NCBI GenBank assembly: GCA_903877135.1
Contig: CAIRCN010000042.1
Location: forward strand, 62,001-126,000
DNA: 64,000 bases
Direction: 5' to 3'
DNA from: an uncultured Opitutia bacterium
GTDB lineage: Bacteria; Verrucomicrobiota; Verrucomicrobiia; Opitutales; Opitutaceae
Positions 19,218-28,195 of the stretch are shown piece after piece. The notes under the pieces are model-generated. The model did not search any database. It had not been told where the DNA came from and worked only from the letters and a program-made list of their open reading frames with translations. The stretch's first letter is position 1. Each line of letters starts with the position of its first letter. Position numbers and translations under genes: made by a program.

Positions 19218-20057
19218 ATGAGCACCACCACATTCCCGTTCGACCTCGCCTCCACCACGCTTCCCAGGGAGGCCATCGCGCTGTTTGGCGAGCGCGGTTA
19301 TCATATCCAGCCCAGCGTTTACTCCGCCGCGGAAATCGACGCCATCAATGCCGCCGCCGACCGCGTGATCGGCGGCCTCTACGACAAAGGCCAGCCGCCC
19401 GACTGCCGAATGGACCGGCAGGAGCCGGTTGACCTGATCAAGATCGACAACACTTGGAAGGCCGACACGACGATGGCGAATGCCGTCCTCAGTCCGCGGC
19501 TCGGTTACATCGCGGCGCAGCTCATTCAGGCTCCCGGCATCCTGATGTGGCACGACCAGTTGCTCGACAAACCGCCGCATGGCGGCCGCGTGGTGACCTA
19601 CCATCAGGACTGGGCTTACTGGCAAATGATCGCGGAGTGCCGAACGGTCACCTGCTGGATCGCACTGGACGATGTCCTGCCGGATTCAGGGCCAATGGTT
19701 TTTCTCGAAGGCACGCAACGGCTCGGCATCTGGACCCTGCCGATGGGGATCACAGGAGATGACGCGCAGAAACCAGCCTTGCCCGCCGGGTTCAAGATTC
19801 GCGAGGCGCCGGTGATCATTCCGAAGGGCTCGGTGTCGTTTCACCACGGTTTGCTGCTTCACGGCAGCGACCGAAATTTTTCCTCCAGCCGTCGCCGGGC
19901 GCTCGTCTCCCACGTGATGTCCGCCGAGTGCACCTACCGTCCGGGACAGGAGCACATGAACGACTGGAAAATGAAGGAGACGCCTGATCACCCGGCGCCC
20001 GGCGAGAAATTTTGCGGCCCTCAGTTTCCAAGAATATGGCCTGTCTCAGCAGCATAA
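19218..20057 (+). CDS. Phytanoyl-CoA dioxygenase (PhyH) family oxygenase
   Basis: 279 residues. Fe(II)/2-oxoglutarate-dependent oxygenase fold with the first two iron ligands in the His-x-Asp motif of VTYHQDWAYW (His129, Asp131). The distal His lies in VSFHHGLLLHGSDRN (His209, His210 or His215) and is followed by RRRALVSHVMSA, whose Arg should hold 2-oxoglutarate. DDVLPDSGPMVFLEGTQRLG is the typical central PhyH block. Members hydroxylate small molecules, including fatty acyl chains, ectoine and secondary metabolites; the substrate is not predictable here. No operon partner: the glycine-zipper gene follows by 50 bases on the same strand and may share transcription. Confidence 0.88.
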   Translation: MSTTTFPFDLASTTLPREAIALFGERGYHIQPSVYSAAEIDAINAAADRVIGGLYDKGQPPDCRMDRQEPVDLIKIDNTWKADTTMANAVLSPRLGYIAAQLIQAPGILMWHDQLLDKPPHGGRVVTYHQDWAYWQMIAECRTVTCWIALDDVLPDSGPMVFLEGTQRLGIWTLPMGITGDDAQKPALPAGFKIREAPVIIPKGSVSFHHGLLLHGSDRNFSSSRRRALVSHVMSAECTYRPGQEHMNDWKMKETPDHPAPGEKFCGPQFPRIWPVSAA

Positions 20058-20107
20058 CACTCCCACCGACGGGTTCACGATCGGAGGGAACCACCGACTA
20101 TCTTAAA

Positions 20108-20653
20108 ATGACTAAACCAACCATGCACTTACTCTCGTCTCGATCCATCACCCTTGGCCTCGCTGTGGCCGCTTGCGCCCTCGGCAGCGGCTGCGTGGGC
20201 ACCGGGCCCAACACCCAGCAGGGCGCCGTTACAGGCGGAGCCCTCGGCGCCATTGCTGGCGCCATCATCGGCAACAACAGCGGCCACCGCACACTGGAGG
20301 GCGCCGCCATCGGCGCCGCGGCCGGCGCCGTCGCCGGCGGCACGCTGGGCAACGCGGCCGACCACCAACAGGGCACTCTCTACACCACGCAAACTGCCGC
20401 CACGACGAACTACGTCGTGACCCAACCACCGCCTCCCCCGCCGCCGATCCAACGCAGCGAAATGAGCGGTCCAGCCCATCCGCCACCGGGGGCCATCTGG
20501 ATCGATGGCTACTGGCTTTTCGACGGCCGCAGTTATCTCTGGGTTATAGGCCATTGGGAAGTGCCGCCGCCCCGCTGCCATGTTTTCATCGCGCCTGGCT
20601 GGGTCCGGCACCACAATGGTCGCTACGTTTATATCCGCGGCTATTGGCAATGA
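20108..20653 (+). CDS. Glycine-zipper lipoprotein with YxWxxGHW repeats (paralogue 2)
   Basis: 181 residues from ATG 20108; ATG 20123 is an alternative with the same signal. The signal sequence ends in an LGSGC lipobox directly followed by VGTGPNTQQGAVTGGALGAI, nearly identical to the equivalent part of the 2013-2534 protein. A glycine zipper (AIAGAIIGNNSG, AAIGAAAGAVAGGTLGN), a proline linker (PPPPPPPI) and tandem aromatic repeats (GAIWIDGYWLFDGRSYLWVI, GHWEVPPPRCHVFIAPGW, ending YVYIRGYWQ) follow in the same order as in the paralogue. Likely outer-membrane-anchored. The function is unknown; the two copies probably arose by duplication and have since been separated by 18 kb. Confidence 0.83.
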   Translation: MTKPTMHLLSSRSITLGLAVAACALGSGCVGTGPNTQQGAVTGGALGAIAGAIIGNNSGHRTLEGAAIGAAAGAVAGGTLGNAADHQQGTLYTTQTAATTNYVVTQPPPPPPPIQRSEMSGPAHPPPGAIWIDGYWLFDGRSYLWVIGHWEVPPPRCHVFIAPGWVRHHNGRYVYIRGYWQ

Positions 20654-20843
20654 ACGCCTTCCAGACAAAAAGGTAACCGTAAAACGCGAAGCTCACCGCG
20701 GTGACGCCAGCCGACGCCACGAGCGACCAGAGCAGATGTAGATTTTGCAGGCGGCAGTTGGAATTTGTGGCTAGGATGGCTCTTCGCCCGCGTGACTGCA
20801 ATTGGCGCAGGTTGCCCGCCACCCGCAAGCCCAACCGCGGCCC

Positions 20844-22016
20844 CTACGCCCTGCGCCGCGCCCGCAGCGCGAGCACCAACGGCAGCATGACCGCGGGTGC
20901 GAGCGCCGCCACGGCGAGGCCCCAGTGCAAATTGCGCCAATCGGCCACCCAGCCCACAATCCACGGCATGCCAATCCCACCCACGTTGCCGAGCGCCCCT
21001 AGCGCGCCATACATGCTCGCCCCGCCGTCCGGATAGCGATCGGCCGTCACTGCGAGCATCGTCGGCCACAGGCAGCTGCCGGTCACACCCGCCGCGATGC
21101 ACGCCGCCAACGCCAGCCCCGGCACCGGCAAAAACGATCCGGCCAGAAACAAAATCACCGTCAGGCCACTGCCCCACGCCATGACACAAAACGGTTCGAG
21201 CTGTGTGCCCGCCACGCCTACGGCCATGCGCCCGACCGCCATCGCCACGGAAAATAGCAGCAACGCCCCGCCGCCCACCCATGTCGGAAAACCAAGCGCC
21301 GTTTCCGCATACGCCGGCAGCCATTGGGCGAGCCCCGCCTCGGTCGCGCCGCCGAGACCGATGGCCGCCATCGCGCCCCAAAACCAGCCGTGCCGCAGCA
21401 GACTGCGCAGCCCGAGTCGACCACCCGCCGCGCTCAGTGCCGGAAACCGTCGCGGCGCGAACGCCGCCAGCAACCCCAACGGCAACGGCGCCAGCAGCAG
21501 GCAGGCCGTGCGCCACCCGCAGCCCGCGCGCAACACCAGCGTGCCCGTGAGAATCGTGACCACGGCGCCCACGCAGTAAAACGAGTGCAGCCAGTTCATT
21601 GCCGCCGCCCGACGCGCAGGATTGAGTGCGGCGACAATCGGGCTCAACACCATGTCGAGCACGCCTGCGCCGACTCCCAGGAAAAACAGGCCAGTCCCCA
21701 GCGCGGCATAACCAGAGGCAAACGCCGCCGCGATCAGGCTCAGGCTCACGAGCGCGTTGCCGAACAGCGCAAAGGGTTTTGCGCCCAGCCGGTCGGCGAG
21801 CGGCCCACCGACGACGATGCCCACGACCAGCCCGCTGAACATGATCGCGCCGAGCCGGCCCAATTGCTCCTGCGTGAGTCCGCCGGCGCCGCCGTAAGTC
21901 GCGCTGATGGTTGTCAAAAACACCGGCAGTAGATTGAGCCCGATGGAAAGGCTCATCATCGCAAGGTAACACAGGCCGGTCAGCAGGCGTGGTGCGAGCG
22001 GAGTTTCAACGGACAT
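20844..22016 (-). CDS. Major facilitator superfamily transporter
   Basis: 390 residues, about 12 hydrophobic spans in two halves. After the first helix pair comes the MFS loop-2-3 motif in GGPLADRLGAKPFALFGNA. Later helices include LGTGLFFLGVGAGVLDMVLS and the second half begins near FWGAMAAIGLGGATEAGLAQ. The overall look (MNWLHSFYCVGAVVTIL, ATEAGLAQWLPAYAETALGF) resembles the FucP/sugar-permease-like MFS branch, but no substrate residues can be named. The gene faces the DppA-type peptidase gene divergently, with about 100 bases between the two starts. Its end is 190 bases from the preceding lipoprotein gene; that gap holds nothing I can identify. Confidence 0.87.
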   Translation of the reverse strand: MSVETPLAPRLLTGLCYLAMMSLSIGLNLLPVFLTTISATYGGAGGLTQEQLGRLGAIMFSGLVVGIVVGGPLADRLGAKPFALFGNALVSLSLIAAAFASGYAALGTGLFFLGVGAGVLDMVLSPIVAALNPARRAAAMNWLHSFYCVGAVVTILTGTLVLRAGCGWRTACLLLAPLPLGLLAAFAPRRFPALSAAGGRLGLRSLLRHGWFWGAMAAIGLGGATEAGLAQWLPAYAETALGFPTWVGGGALLLFSVAMAVGRMAVGVAGTQLEPFCVMAWGSGLTVILFLAGSFLPVPGLALAACIAAGVTGSCLWPTMLAVTADRYPDGGASMYGALGALGNVGGIGMPWIVGWVADWRNLHWGLAVAALAPAVMLPLVLALRARRRA

Positions 22017-22119
22017 TCGCAGAGCGAAAGCGCACCGGGTATAAGTGCAACGTGCATTCTGCGCCGCTCATGGTTGGGCGTTGCCTCGCGCCGGCCTGGG
22101 CCTCAGCTTTCGCTGCGTC

Positions 22120-22947
22120 GTGAAAATCTGCATCGTCACCGACATGGAGGGGCTCGCCGGCGTCGATCACTGGGACCAATGCTACGCCAAAGCCGACGAC
22201 GCCCCCGAATATCTGCACGGACTCGCCCAGCTCGCCGCCGACACCAACGCCGCCGTCGCGGGGTGCTTCGACGCCGGGGCCACCGAGGTTGTCGTCTGGG
22301 ATGGTCACGGTCGAAACAGGCAAAAAGCCTTCATGCGCGTCGACCTCGATCCACGCGCTTCGTTCCGGCGGCTCGAACCCGGCGCCCCGCTCAAATTCGC
22401 CGGTCTCGATGCGTCGGTGTCGGGCGTCGTGATGGTCGGCCAGCACGCGATGGCCGGCACGCTCCACGGTTTCCTCGACCACACGCAGTCCCCGCACACG
22501 ATCTGCCGCTTCCTGATCAACGGCGCCGAGCACGGCGAGATGAGCCAGTGCGCGCTGCACGCCGGCGCCTTCGGTGTGCCGCTGCTGCACGTCTCCGGCG
22601 ACGAAGCGCTCTGCACCGAAGCGCGCAGGCTGTTTCCGTGGTGCGTGACGACCGCCACCAAGCGAGGCACCGGCTGGGAAACCTGCGAACTTTATTCGGC
22701 TGCCGATGTGCGCGCACAAATCCGCCGCGATGTCGCGCAGGCGATCGCCCGCGCTAATTCGGCCAAGGTCTGGCGACTCCCTCCGCCCATCGAGGTCACC
22801 GTGGAATATGCCTGGAGCGCGTGGGCCGACCAGCTCGCCGCGACTCCCGGTGTGCGACGACCACACGCACGCACCGTCTCGTGGCGGATCGACGATCCGC
22901 GTTTCATCTACAACTGGCCCTGCGCCGACTGGCATCCACCGCGCTGA
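22120..22947 (+). CDS. M55 D-aminopeptidase (DppA type)
   Basis: 275 residues from the GTG at 22120 (VKICIVTDMEG). The frame is open to 22045, but the M55 domain begins exactly at this GTG. Zinc ligands fit the DppA pattern: Asp8 and Glu10 in TDMEG, a His in DGHGRN (His63), His109 in GQHAMAG, and Glu137/Glu140 in INGAEHGE. B. subtilis DppA is a self-compartmentalising decamer that cleaves D-amino acid peptides, and relatives act in peptidoglycan peptide recycling. The protein has no signal peptide and should be cytoplasmic. No dipeptide permease genes adjoin it, so its peptide source is unclear. Confidence 0.88.
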   Translation: MKICIVTDMEGLAGVDHWDQCYAKADDAPEYLHGLAQLAADTNAAVAGCFDAGATEVVVWDGHGRNRQKAFMRVDLDPRASFRRLEPGAPLKFAGLDASVSGVVMVGQHAMAGTLHGFLDHTQSPHTICRFLINGAEHGEMSQCALHAGAFGVPLLHVSGDEALCTEARRLFPWCVTTATKRGTGWETCELYSAADVRAQIRRDVAQAIARANSAKVWRLPPPIEVTVEYAWSAWADQLAATPGVRRPHARTVSWRIDDPRFIYNWPCADWHPPR

Positions 22948-23004
22948 GCACACCCATACTGAAACTGAAGCGCGCCACGCGCAACGCACTCACCGGCACA
23001 GCGT

Positions 23005-24249
23005 TCAGCCCATCTTGAAGCTGGCGCTGACTTTGAAGACGGCACTCACGATCGCAAACGCGATAAAGCCCACGAGCACGAAAACCACGAGCAGCACACC
23101 GCTCGCCAACACCTTCGTGAAGATGTTGAGCTGGTTCGAGACGAGTTTCTGGTAGTTTTTCGCGATGTCACGGAGGCTGGGGACGATGTTGCCGGTGTTT
23201 TCGCCGACGGCCAGCCGGTCGAGCACGAGGTCTGGAAAACAGCCGGTGCGCGCCAGCGCCGAGGAGAGCGCCTCGCCCTCGAGCACGCGTCCCGTCGCCT
23301 CCTTGAACGCGTGCCGGTGCACCAGGTTCGCAATCTGGCGCTCCGTCATGCGCAGCGCCTCGGCAGCGGTGATGCCGTTGGCCAGCAACACCCCGAGCGT
23401 CTGGCTGAACGCGAGCACAGTTTGCGCGACGACGAAAGGGCCGACCAGAGGCAGGCGCAGCAACCAAGCGTCGGTCTCGGTCTGGCCGGCCTCCGTCTGC
23501 CGCCAACGCCAGAACGAGATGCCGCCGATCACTGCGGCGACGGCAACAAACAGCCCGTAGTGCAGCACAAAATAGGAAAAACCGACGAGCAGACGGGTCG
23601 AGAGCGGTAACTCGCCGCCGAGCGACTGGAGCAGCGTTTGGAGGCGCGGCAGCAGGAAGAAGAGGAAAAAAAGGATCACACCGCTGGCGACGAAGACCAT
23701 GAACACCGGGTAGGCGAGCGCGGTCAGGAGTTCGCGGCGCAGTTCGCGCTGTTCGTTGAGGTGGGTGATCAGTCGCGCCAGTGTATCGTTCAGCGAGCCG
23801 GTGGCCTCGCCGGCCTGGATCAGATTGACGGTGGCCTGATCGAACACCAAGGGGAAGTCGGCCATTGCCCGCGAGAGCGGCGCGCCCTCGCTCAGACGTT
23901 CCCAGAGGCCGCCGCTGATGGCGCGCAGGCCCGGTTCCTTGATACGCAGCGAGAGTAACCTCACGGCTTCGCCAGCGGACAGGCCGCTAGACGTGAGATC
24001 GTGCAACGCTTCAAGGAAGGGCAGGCGCTGTTTCCGGCTCAGGGTAACAGCACGGGCCAAAAGGCGGGCGTCCGGTGTGGCAGAGACCTGTGAGACGGGA
24101 CGGCCCGGCACCACCGCCTCGTTGACCGAGACGACCTGGAGCCCGCGCGCGGTCAGGAGACGGAGCGCGTCCTTGCGGCTGGGAGCGTCGAGCTCGGCCG
24201 TGACGGCCGAGCCGGAGCGATCTCGCGCGATGTAGGCAAAACGCGGCAT
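23005..24249 (-). CDS. gspF: Type II secretion / type IV pilus inner-membrane protein F (GspF/PilC)
   Basis: 414 residues. Starts MPRFAYIARDRSGSAVTAEL, the standard GspF N-terminus, with two repeated helical GspF domains (LTLSRKQRLPFLEALHDLTS-like in the first half, and VLAFSQTLGVLLANGITAAE in the second). It has three predicted membrane spans (about 173-195, 220-245, 385-408), with the last in VLLVVFVLVGFIAFAIVSAV. GEATGSLND and GENTGNI are the conserved G-E-x-T-G turns. The protein forms the membrane platform against which the GspE ATPase works. It is separated from gspE by one base and is the last gene of the gspD-E-F operon. No pseudopilin gene is seen nearby, so partners must lie elsewhere. 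Confidence 0.93.
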   Translation of the reverse strand: MPRFAYIARDRSGSAVTAELDAPSRKDALRLLTARGLQVVSVNEAVVPGRPVSQVSATPDARLLARAVTLSRKQRLPFLEALHDLTSSGLSAGEAVRLLSLRIKEPGLRAISGGLWERLSEGAPLSRAMADFPLVFDQATVNLIQAGEATGSLNDTLARLITHLNEQRELRRELLTALAYPVFMVFVASGVILFFLFFLLPRLQTLLQSLGGELPLSTRLLVGFSYFVLHYGLFVAVAAVIGGISFWRWRQTEAGQTETDAWLLRLPLVGPFVVAQTVLAFSQTLGVLLANGITAAEALRMTERQIANLVHRHAFKEATGRVLEGEALSSALARTGCFPDLVLDRLAVGENTGNIVPSLRDIAKNYQKLVSNQLNIFTKVLASGVLLVVFVLVGFIAFAIVSAVFKVSASFKMG

Positions 24250-24250
24250 A

Positions 24251-25978
24251 CTACTTTTCCGTCACCGTGATGACGCGAAGCACTTCCTCAAGGGTGGTGT
24301 GGCCGGCCTTGACCTTTTCCCAGCCGCTCTGGCCAAGGGTGCGCATGCCGTGCTTGCGTGCCGATTCGGCGAGCGTGCGCGTGCTTTCACGCTTGAGCAC
24401 AAGCTCGTGCATCTCGTCGTTGAGGCGGAAAATCTCGAAAAGCCCGATGCGGCCGCGGTAGCCGGTGCCGCGGCAGCGGTCGCAGCCGACCGGTGCCTTG
24501 AGTTCGTGAATGAGCTCGGCCTCGGCGGCGTCGCAGCCGAGGATGGCGAGGCTCTCGATGAGCTTCACCTTCACGACGGGCGCGGGGCGCGAGCACTCGG
24601 CGCAGAGCCGGCGCACGAGGCGCTGGGCGATGACCAGCTCGATGGCAGACGCCACGAGGAAGGGCTCGATGCCCATGTCCACAAGGCGGGTGATAGCGCC
24701 GGGTGCGTCGTTGGTGTGGAGCGTTGAGAAGACCAGATGGCCGGTGAGCGAGGCGCGGATCGCGATCTCGGCAGTATCCTTGTCGCGGATTTCGCCGACC
24801 ATAATGACGTCGGGGTCCTGGCGGAGGACGTGCCGGAGCGCGTCGGCGAAAGTGAGGCCGATCTCGGGGCGCACCTGCATCTGGTTCACGCCGGGCACCT
24901 CGTATTCGATCGGGTCCTCGATGGTGATGATGCGCAGGTCGGTGGAGTTGATTTTTCTGAGAAAGGCGTTGAGCGAGGTGCTCTTGCCAGAGCCGGTGGG
25001 GCCGGTGACGAGGATGATGCCGTGAGGGTAGTCGAGAATATTGATGATCTGGGCCTGCTCGTCGGCGCTCATGCCGAGGCGGTCCATGCTGTAAGCCTCC
25101 TTCTTCTGGTTCAGGAGACGGAGCGAGATAGACTCAGCGTAGATGGTGGGGATGGTCGAAACGCGGATGTCGAGCACCGTGTTTTCGGCGCGAAAATTGA
25201 TGCGGCCGTCCTGCGGTAGGCGGCGCTCGGAGATATTGAGGCGCGCCATGATTTTCAGGCGCGAGATAATGGCGTCCTGGAAGCGGAGGAGGTTTTCCGG
25301 CACGGGCACGGGCACGAGCAGGCCATCGACGCGGTAGCGGATGCGCAACTGGCCCTCCTGCGGCTCGAAATGGATGTCGGTCGCCTGGTCCTCGACGGCC
25401 TGCGAGATGACGTCGGTGACGAAGCGCACGACAGCGGCGTCCTCATCGACCACTTCTTCGGCGTGCTGCTGGGTCTCGGGGGCGATGTAGGTGTCGTCGC
25501 CGTCCTCGAGGGAGCCGGAGCCGACACCGAAATTCTCGATGATGAGCTGATGCACGCGCTCAGCCACGGCGAGATGCCAGACGGGCGGGCGGGGCGTGAA
25601 GGTGCGGAGCCAGTCGTTCATCACCTCGTCGGGCAGCCAGGCGGCGGCGAGATGAAGCGGCGTAGTGGCCGAGGTTTCCTCGGCGTCCGCTGGGGGCGCT
25701 TCGGCACTGGCAACTTTGATCGGGATAATCTGGTAGTCATGAACCAGCCGGGCTGGCAGCAAGCCACGGGCAGCGGGATCGGTCTCGAGATTCGCGGCGA
25801 TGTCGAGACCGGCGGCCTCGGCCAACAGGACGAGCGCATCGGCCTCGGGCAGTTGCAGCGCGGCGGCGAGGGCGGCGAGCCGCTTCTCACGCGATGCCTC
25901 GACGACCGACTGGCGCTGCTCGTCGGTGAGACGGGCGGCGAGTGATGCAGGCAGAAAATCCGTGACGAGCGCAGACAT
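24251..25978 (-). CDS. gspE: Type II secretion / type IV pilus assembly ATPase (GspE/PilB)
   Basis: 575 residues. The N-terminal part (1-150) is an MshEN/T2SSE_N-type domain. The ATPase core has ISRLKIMARLNISERRLPQD, Walker A GPTGSGKST (about residues 324-332), an Asp-box region (RIITIEDPIEYEVPGVNQMQ), Walker B VIMVGEIRD (about 390-398) and the His-box GHLVFSTLHTNDA. Two cysteine pairs, CAEC (about 457) and CDRC (about 498), form the zinc-binding CM domain found in GspE/PilB, which indicates an extension-type motor and not a PilT retraction ATPase. It drives pseudopilus or pilus assembly at the inner membrane. Lies between gspD (21 bases) and gspF (1 base). Confidence 0.95.
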   Translation of the reverse strand: MSALVTDFLPASLAARLTDEQRQSVVEASREKRLAALAAALQLPEADALVLLAEAAGLDIAANLETDPAARGLLPARLVHDYQIIPIKVASAEAPPADAEETSATTPLHLAAAWLPDEVMNDWLRTFTPRPPVWHLAVAERVHQLIIENFGVGSGSLEDGDDTYIAPETQQHAEEVVDEDAAVVRFVTDVISQAVEDQATDIHFEPQEGQLRIRYRVDGLLVPVPVPENLLRFQDAIISRLKIMARLNISERRLPQDGRINFRAENTVLDIRVSTIPTIYAESISLRLLNQKKEAYSMDRLGMSADEQAQIINILDYPHGIILVTGPTGSGKSTSLNAFLRKINSTDLRIITIEDPIEYEVPGVNQMQVRPEIGLTFADALRHVLRQDPDVIMVGEIRDKDTAEIAIRASLTGHLVFSTLHTNDAPGAITRLVDMGIEPFLVASAIELVIAQRLVRRLCAECSRPAPVVKVKLIESLAILGCDAAEAELIHELKAPVGCDRCRGTGYRGRIGLFEIFRLNDEMHELVLKRESTRTLAESARKHGMRTLGQSGWEKVKAGHTTLEEVLRVITVTEK

Positions 25979-25999
25979 GAAAGCAGGGCGCGGCGCGCG

Positions 26000-28018
26000 T
26001 TACTTGTAGTATTTGTCGAGGAGCTTCTGGTTGGTCTCCTTGGAAGGATCCTTCAGGTATTGGTCCACCTGCTCCTTGTTCGACAGATTGTTGATTTTCG
26101 CCTTGGCATCGGCGGTGCCCTCGCTGGGTGGAATCACATGCGGACGGACGAAGAGCAGGAGCTCGGTGCGCACGGTGGAGTTATTGCGGCCACCAAGCAG
26201 GTTGCTCACGATCGGAATCTCATAGAGGAAACCGAGCTTGGTGCGGTTGGTGGAGAGCTTGGACTGCTGCAGGCCGCCGAGCACGACCATCTCGCCGTCG
26301 GTCACATTGACAAAGGTGGTGGCCTGGCGGTGACCGATGATCGGCTGGACGTTGTTGTCGACGGTGACGTTGCCTACGACATCGTCCACCTTCTGGTCGA
26401 TTTTCAATTGGATGACGCCATCGTCTCCGATCAACGGAGTGACTTTCACGTCGATGCCGATGTCCTTGTAGGTGACTTGGGAACTCGTCGAGAAGCCGGT
26501 GCTGGTGGCCGTGGTGGTGCCGATGGGAGTCGACTGCGAGCCGGTGATGATCGGTTGCTGCTGGCTGACGACGAAATCGGCCTCCTTGTTGTGGGTGGTG
26601 GTGATGGTGTTCGCAGAGAGCACCTTGACATTGCTCTTCGCACCGACGTTGCCCATGGCGGCCTGGAAGGCCAGCGGGTTGATCGTGCCACCGGTGATAG
26701 CCCAACCGGCGATGGAGCCGGCGCTCGTCCCGGTGCCAGTGTCGAAGTTCGTGACCTGGGTTTTGCCGTTCAACGCGTTCCGCCCAATCGTGAGGTTAAG
26801 CGCGGAAATGCCGTTGATGTCGCTGTCGTTGAGGGTGACTTCGGCGATGACGACCTGGATGCTGACCTGCGCGAGCAGAACGTCGAGTTTGACCACCAGT
26901 TCGCGCAGGAGCCGGATATCGTCGACCGTGCCGGAGACGACGATCGAATTGCTGCGCTCATCGGGCAGAATGGTTAGCAGATTGCTGAATTCGTTGGTTG
27001 AGTCGGTCAGGACGGATGTGGCGCTGGTCGCGTTGGGTGCGCCAGCGGGCTGGGCGGGCTGGATGACACCCGGCCGGACCGAGCCGGTGCCGCCGCTGTT
27101 TTTCTGCGAGGCGCTGGTCTGGCCGGAAACGAGCTGGCTGAGCAACGGGGCGACATCCTTCGCCGAGGCGTGTTTGAGGAAGATGACCTCGTTGCGGGTG
27201 TTGGGATCGGCCTTCACATCGAGCTTCGCGATCAGTTCGTCAAAGAGCGAAATCTGCCGCGGATCGGCGAGGAGAATGACCTGATTCGAGCGGTCGTCCG
27301 CGCTGTAGGAAACGGCGGTGCCGAGCTGGGTCTGAAGCGGGCCTTGAAACATGGCACGGAGCTTGGTGACGACGTCGCTGGCCTTGGCGCCGTTGCGCAG
27401 CGGGTAGAATTTGGGCTTGAGCCCGACCATCGAGGGCCGGTCGAGCTGCTGGAGCAGGGCCTCGACCCGCTGGAGGTTGCTCACGGTGTCGGTGATGAGC
27501 GCGGCGTTGGCCTTGTCGAGGGAGACGATACCGTTGGCGATGCCGGGTGTCATCAGGGGGCTGATTTGCGGCACGAACTCGTTGACGCGGAGAAATTCGA
27601 ACTGGAAGAGCTTGGTGGCGATGTGCCCGCTCGGCGGCAGCATGAGAGTCGAGCCCGCGATCATCTCGGGCGCCTCGTTCTTGGTCTGAGCGAGGGCGAC
27701 GACCTTGAGGAACTTGTCGCCCATCGGCGCCACGCCGACTTGGTTGAGGGAAAGGACGGTTTCGAGCGCGAGGATGGCTTCGGACTTCGGGATTTTTTTC
27801 TCAATGACCAGATGATAGGTGGCGGTGGGCAACTGCTGCGGGCGGAGGACGCTGCGGCCCGTGTAGATTTCGAGCAGGCCGAGCACGGTGTCGATGTCGG
27901 CATCGGGCAGCTTGATTGGGCCGACCAATTCGTCGGGGCCGCTGGCAGGAGTCTGGGCGCGCACAACCGCGAACGTCAGGCAGACGGCGAGAAAGAGACG
28001 GAGAAAACGCATGCTCAT
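26000..28018 (-). CDS. gspD: Type II secretion secretin GspD
   Basis: 672 residues from ATG 28018 (ATG 28012 is nearly equivalent), both starting a signal peptide (MRFLRLFLAVCLTFAVVRAQ). Periplasmic N-domains (about 40-330) include SLDKANAALITDTVSNLQRV, with the ring-building KH-like repeats and the PNTRNEVIFLKHASAKDVAP block; a Ser/Gly/Pro linker follows (SGGTGSVRPGVIQPAQPAGA). The secretin barrel (about 440-640) contains VLSANTITTTHNKEADFVVS, MVVLGGLQQSKLSTNRTKLG and the final FVRPHVIPP. The usual VPxLxxIPxLGxLF motif is present in modified form as LGFLYEIPIVSNLLGG. It forms the outer-membrane pore and is the first gene of the operon. It has no lipoprotein signal, so a pilotin may or may not be used. 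Confidence 0.93.
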   Translation of the reverse strand: MSMRFLRLFLAVCLTFAVVRAQTPASGPDELVGPIKLPDADIDTVLGLLEIYTGRSVLRPQQLPTATYHLVIEKKIPKSEAILALETVLSLNQVGVAPMGDKFLKVVALAQTKNEAPEMIAGSTLMLPPSGHIATKLFQFEFLRVNEFVPQISPLMTPGIANGIVSLDKANAALITDTVSNLQRVEALLQQLDRPSMVGLKPKFYPLRNGAKASDVVTKLRAMFQGPLQTQLGTAVSYSADDRSNQVILLADPRQISLFDELIAKLDVKADPNTRNEVIFLKHASAKDVAPLLSQLVSGQTSASQKNSGGTGSVRPGVIQPAQPAGAPNATSATSVLTDSTNEFSNLLTILPDERSNSIVVSGTVDDIRLLRELVVKLDVLLAQVSIQVVIAEVTLNDSDINGISALNLTIGRNALNGKTQVTNFDTGTGTSAGSIAGWAITGGTINPLAFQAAMGNVGAKSNVKVLSANTITTTHNKEADFVVSQQQPIITGSQSTPIGTTTATSTGFSTSSQVTYKDIGIDVKVTPLIGDDGVIQLKIDQKVDDVVGNVTVDNNVQPIIGHRQATTFVNVTDGEMVVLGGLQQSKLSTNRTKLGFLYEIPIVSNLLGGRNNSTVRTELLLFVRPHVIPPSEGTADAKAKINNLSNKEQVDQYLKDPSKETNQKLLDKYYK

Positions 28019-28195
28019 GCAGGATTGGGCGGTGAAAAGTGTTGGGCGGAAAGGCCGGGGCAAAGATAAGAGGCGAAAGCCCGCGGCTTGTAAACGGTGT
28101 TGTGCTAAGACGGCAGTTTTAGCGGAAAGTTGCCCGAAACGGCCGGATTTGCCGCTTGCCCGGCCGCACCCCCCGGCCAACGCTCCCGCCCCGCG

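Noticed and set aside
20586-20834. 82-codon minus-strand frame with one hydrophobic stretch between lipoprotein and MFS genes
   Set aside because: Overlaps the end of the lipoprotein gene, no homology recognised; at most a remnant of a membrane protein.
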